NCBI GenBank assembly: GCA_905250115.1
Contig: CAJNOI010000019.1
Location: 720,657-784,656 of the forward strand
Length of the DNA stretch: 64,000 nt
Source: Adineta steineri
Lineage: Eukaryota > Rotifera > Eurotatoria > Adinetida > Adinetidae
Direction of reading: 5' to 3'
The notes beneath the pieces are model-generated. The model was given only the letters and a program-made list of their open reading frames with translations. It was not told where the DNA came from and did not search any database. A program made the translations under genes and the position numbers. Position 1 is the stretch's first letter; the number at the start of each line of letters is the position of its first letter. Of the stretch, positions 62,413 through 64,000 are shown one piece after another.

Positions 62413-63177
62413 TCAAATTCTATTTTCTTGATTTTTTACAATCATTTCATTTAATACGGAATCAACCTGTTGGTATGTTTGTTCGATTGATTGTGATACA
62501 TCAATAATTTTCACTGGACACAAATGAAAATTTTGTATAAATTTATCATAATGATGTTTTAACTGTTCAAGACGCTTTAAATCAATAGATAATTCTGATT
62601 GTCTTGATCGTTTAATGATTCGTTCTAAACATTTCTTCGGTGATAAATCAAAATAGAATATAACTGTTGACGATAAATCCATTGTTTTTTCTAGACCATA
62701 TTGAAAATGATCTTGAAGAATTCTATATTCAGCATCATTTAAATATTTTTGTTTCCGATCATAATCAATAAATACATGAAAACAACTAAGAATTGAACGT
62801 TCATATATTTGAATATGATGATTATGAATTGCATTTGTATGAGTTTTAATACGTGACAAAAGTGCTGTCATTTCAAATGTAAATGTCCATCGATTACTTT
62901 CTGTATATAAAGCTTTGAGAAGATCAAAACCTTTTATATCCATCCAATTCTCAATTGGTTCACGATGAACTTGAACAAGATTTGATGAATAATTCGATGC
63001 AATATGTGACATAATTGTTGATTTACCAACACCTATATTACCTACGAAATAAAATGAAATAATGATATACTAATTTACTACATTAAATCTATTTTTAGAA
63101 ATTTGAACTTTGTTTATCAAGATAGAATATGATTTACCTTCAATCAATATTGTTTTAATTAAATTCAACGGACGCAT
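62413..63177 (-). CDS. Deoxynucleoside kinase (dNK/TK2/dCK family)
   Basis: Two exons with a 90-nt intron, about 225 residues. The first exon MRPLNLIKTILIEG joins NIGVGKSTIMSHIA to make the P-loop IEGNIGVGKST, in the form shared by this family. Further landmarks are EPIENWMDIKGFDLLKALY, FEMTALLSRIKTH, the IYERSILSCFHVF segment (equivalent of the substrate-binding ERS motif), and SPKKCLERIIKRSRQSE, which resembles the P.....R...R.R..E lid. The enzyme phosphorylates deoxynucleosides for the salvage pathway; base preference cannot be read by eye. No mitochondrial presequence is evident. The start at 63177 is chosen because it follows a splice-acceptor-like TTGCAG directly; an in-frame ATG at 63198 is the alternative. 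The stop is TGA. The gene lies directly downstream of TRMT5 on the same strand. Confidence 0.85.
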
Positions 63178-63274
63178 CTGCAATAATGAATATGTCATTT
63201 TTATTTTTGTATAAATCATAACAAAAAAACGGAATTCTTTATTATTTTCGGAAAAAAGTTTTGTTTAAATCAAA
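63178..63274 (-). promoter_or_regulatory. Intercistronic spacer with acceptor before the deoxynucleoside kinase
   Basis: Read on the minus strand, 97 nt separate the TRMT5 stop from the kinase ATG. The spacer contains TTCCGTTTTTTTG and ends in TTATTGCAG immediately before ATG. If this is an acceptor, the mRNA would need a leader joined in trans, as there is no upstream exon room other than within TRMT5. It parallels the AKAP10-LRWD1 junction. Confidence 0.45.
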
Positions 63275-64000
63275 TTACTGTTCAGAGTTCTTATCAAATA
63301 AACGAATATTCACACACATCATATCTTTATTTGGTGCAACTTGTCGAACAAATCGACATGATATTTGATCCTTATTAACATTAGGTAAGATTGTTTGTAA
63401 TTGTATTTCAATATCTTTAATACGATCCTCAGCTCTTGAAAATGTATAACAATAAATATGAACCGGTACAATCCATTGTTCTTTTTCTTCACTATTTATT
63501 GATAACCATTCAGAAAAAACATCCAAAAATGTTAAAGCAAGTTGAGGTAAATTCATTATAACAGTTATTTTATTCTTCAATAAAGATCGATCTTTTTGAT
63601 AGTTTTCAATATGTGGTAAAGTAATTGTTCGTAAAAATTCACGTCCATCAAGATTATATATGTAATATTCATTTGATGATTTTTTTGGTTGATTCTTTTT
63701 CAAATTAATTGTCATCCATTTAAAACATTCAGGATTAAGATCATTTGCATAAACTATACAACCACGCATAGATGCTGGAACAATAAATGGACCAACACCA
63801 GCAAATACATCAAAAACAAGATCATTTTTATGAAGAATATCAATAATACGTTCATGTTCTGTACCTAAATTAAATTTATTAATTAAAAACGAATAAAATA
63901 TTTTTCACAAAAACATACTTAATCGTGGATTCCAATAAACTTTAGCAAAATCAAATTGAAATAGTGCTTTACTTTCTCGACATGTTACAATTGTATTTAA
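63275..64000 (-). CDS. TRMT5: tRNA (guanine37-N1)-methyltransferase, TRMT5/Trm5 (partial, 5' end outside window)
   Basis: The last two exons (63919 to the edge, and 63275-63864) encode the C-terminal catalytic part. Trm5 methylates G37 next to the anticodon using S-adenosylmethionine, which prevents frameshifting; it works in nucleus or cytosol and in mitochondria. Visible motifs are FDFAKVYWNPRLSTEHERI, the SAM-binding loop DVFAGVGPF, CIVYANDLNPECFKWM, NLDGREFL and the active-site MNLPQLAL (NLP motif). It ends IRLFDKNSEQ and TAA at 63275. The 51-WNPRL-STEHERI join across the intron confirms the splice site. About the N-terminal half of the protein lies to the right of the window. Confidence 0.92.

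Noticed and set aside
1..64000. CRISPR arrays, bacterial operons, telomeric arrays or intact retroelements
   Set aside because: No regularly spaced direct repeats, no telomere-like G-rich arrays, and no reverse transcriptase, integrase or transposase frames were seen.

Overview
The window looks like a compact, AT-rich animal genome, most likely a bdelloid rotifer or a close relative. The support is gene content restricted to or typical of metazoans (D-AKAP2/AKAP10, LRWD1, a MAM/LDL-receptor-A giant, myotubularin-related protein, TRMT5), very short introns (mostly 45-70 nt), AT-rich codon use, and FG-GAP repeat and Cys-loop-less ion channel genes of a kind common in rotifers. The species cannot be fixed from sequence alone. 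Two 100-N runs mark assembly gaps.

Layout, left to right. (1) 1-1924, minus: 5' part of a myotubularin-related (MTMR10/11/12-like) gene, cut by the left edge. (2) 3544-29221, plus: one enormous gene of about 26 kb for a type I membrane protein with a signal peptide, about 37 MAM domains, 12 LDLa modules, a Thr-rich stalk, one EGF module, one transmembrane helix and a short tail with endocytic sorting motifs. Within it I see a higher-order repeat of nine MAM domains with a genomic period of about 5.9 kb. (3) 29770-29841, plus: a tRNA gene whose fold gives a CUA anticodon, complementary to the amber stop. (4) 29.9-35.7 kb: gene-poor, rich in simple repeats. (5) 35729-37570, minus: mitochondrial succinyl-CoA ligase beta subunit. 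(6) 39230-41318, plus: a pentameric ligand-gated channel homologue without the Cys-loop cysteines. (7) 41408-46294, minus: LRWD1 directly downstream of AKAP10, about 60 bp apart, an operon-like pair; an intron of AKAP10 carries an intact-looking pogo/Tigger-type MITE. (8) 46.3-49.7 kb: AT-rich and gene-poor. (9) 49678-54485, plus: a predicted type II membrane protein with 28 FG-GAP blades, nearly all in one exon. (10) 55.7-56.6 kb, minus: a decayed BACK-Kelch gene, then an N-acylated EF-hand calcium sensor at 56609-57244. (11) 59363-61012, plus: a GT14 beta-1,6-N-acetylglucosaminyltransferase. (12) 62413-64000, minus: deoxynucleoside kinase directly downstream of TRMT5 (the latter cut by the right edge), a second operon-like pair.

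The genes do not form one pathway. Most are ordinary housekeeping or signalling genes. The unusual elements are the giant MAM/LDLa receptor with its super-repeat, the 28-blade FG-GAP protein, the CUA-anticodon tRNA, and two tightly packed same-strand pairs whose downstream start codons sit at or beside a splice acceptor, which would fit spliced-leader trans-splicing. Of ten recognisable stop codons in the window, eight are TAA, two TGA and none TAG. Exon joins were worked out by eye from GT/AG borders and reading frame, so individual borders may be off by a few bases.
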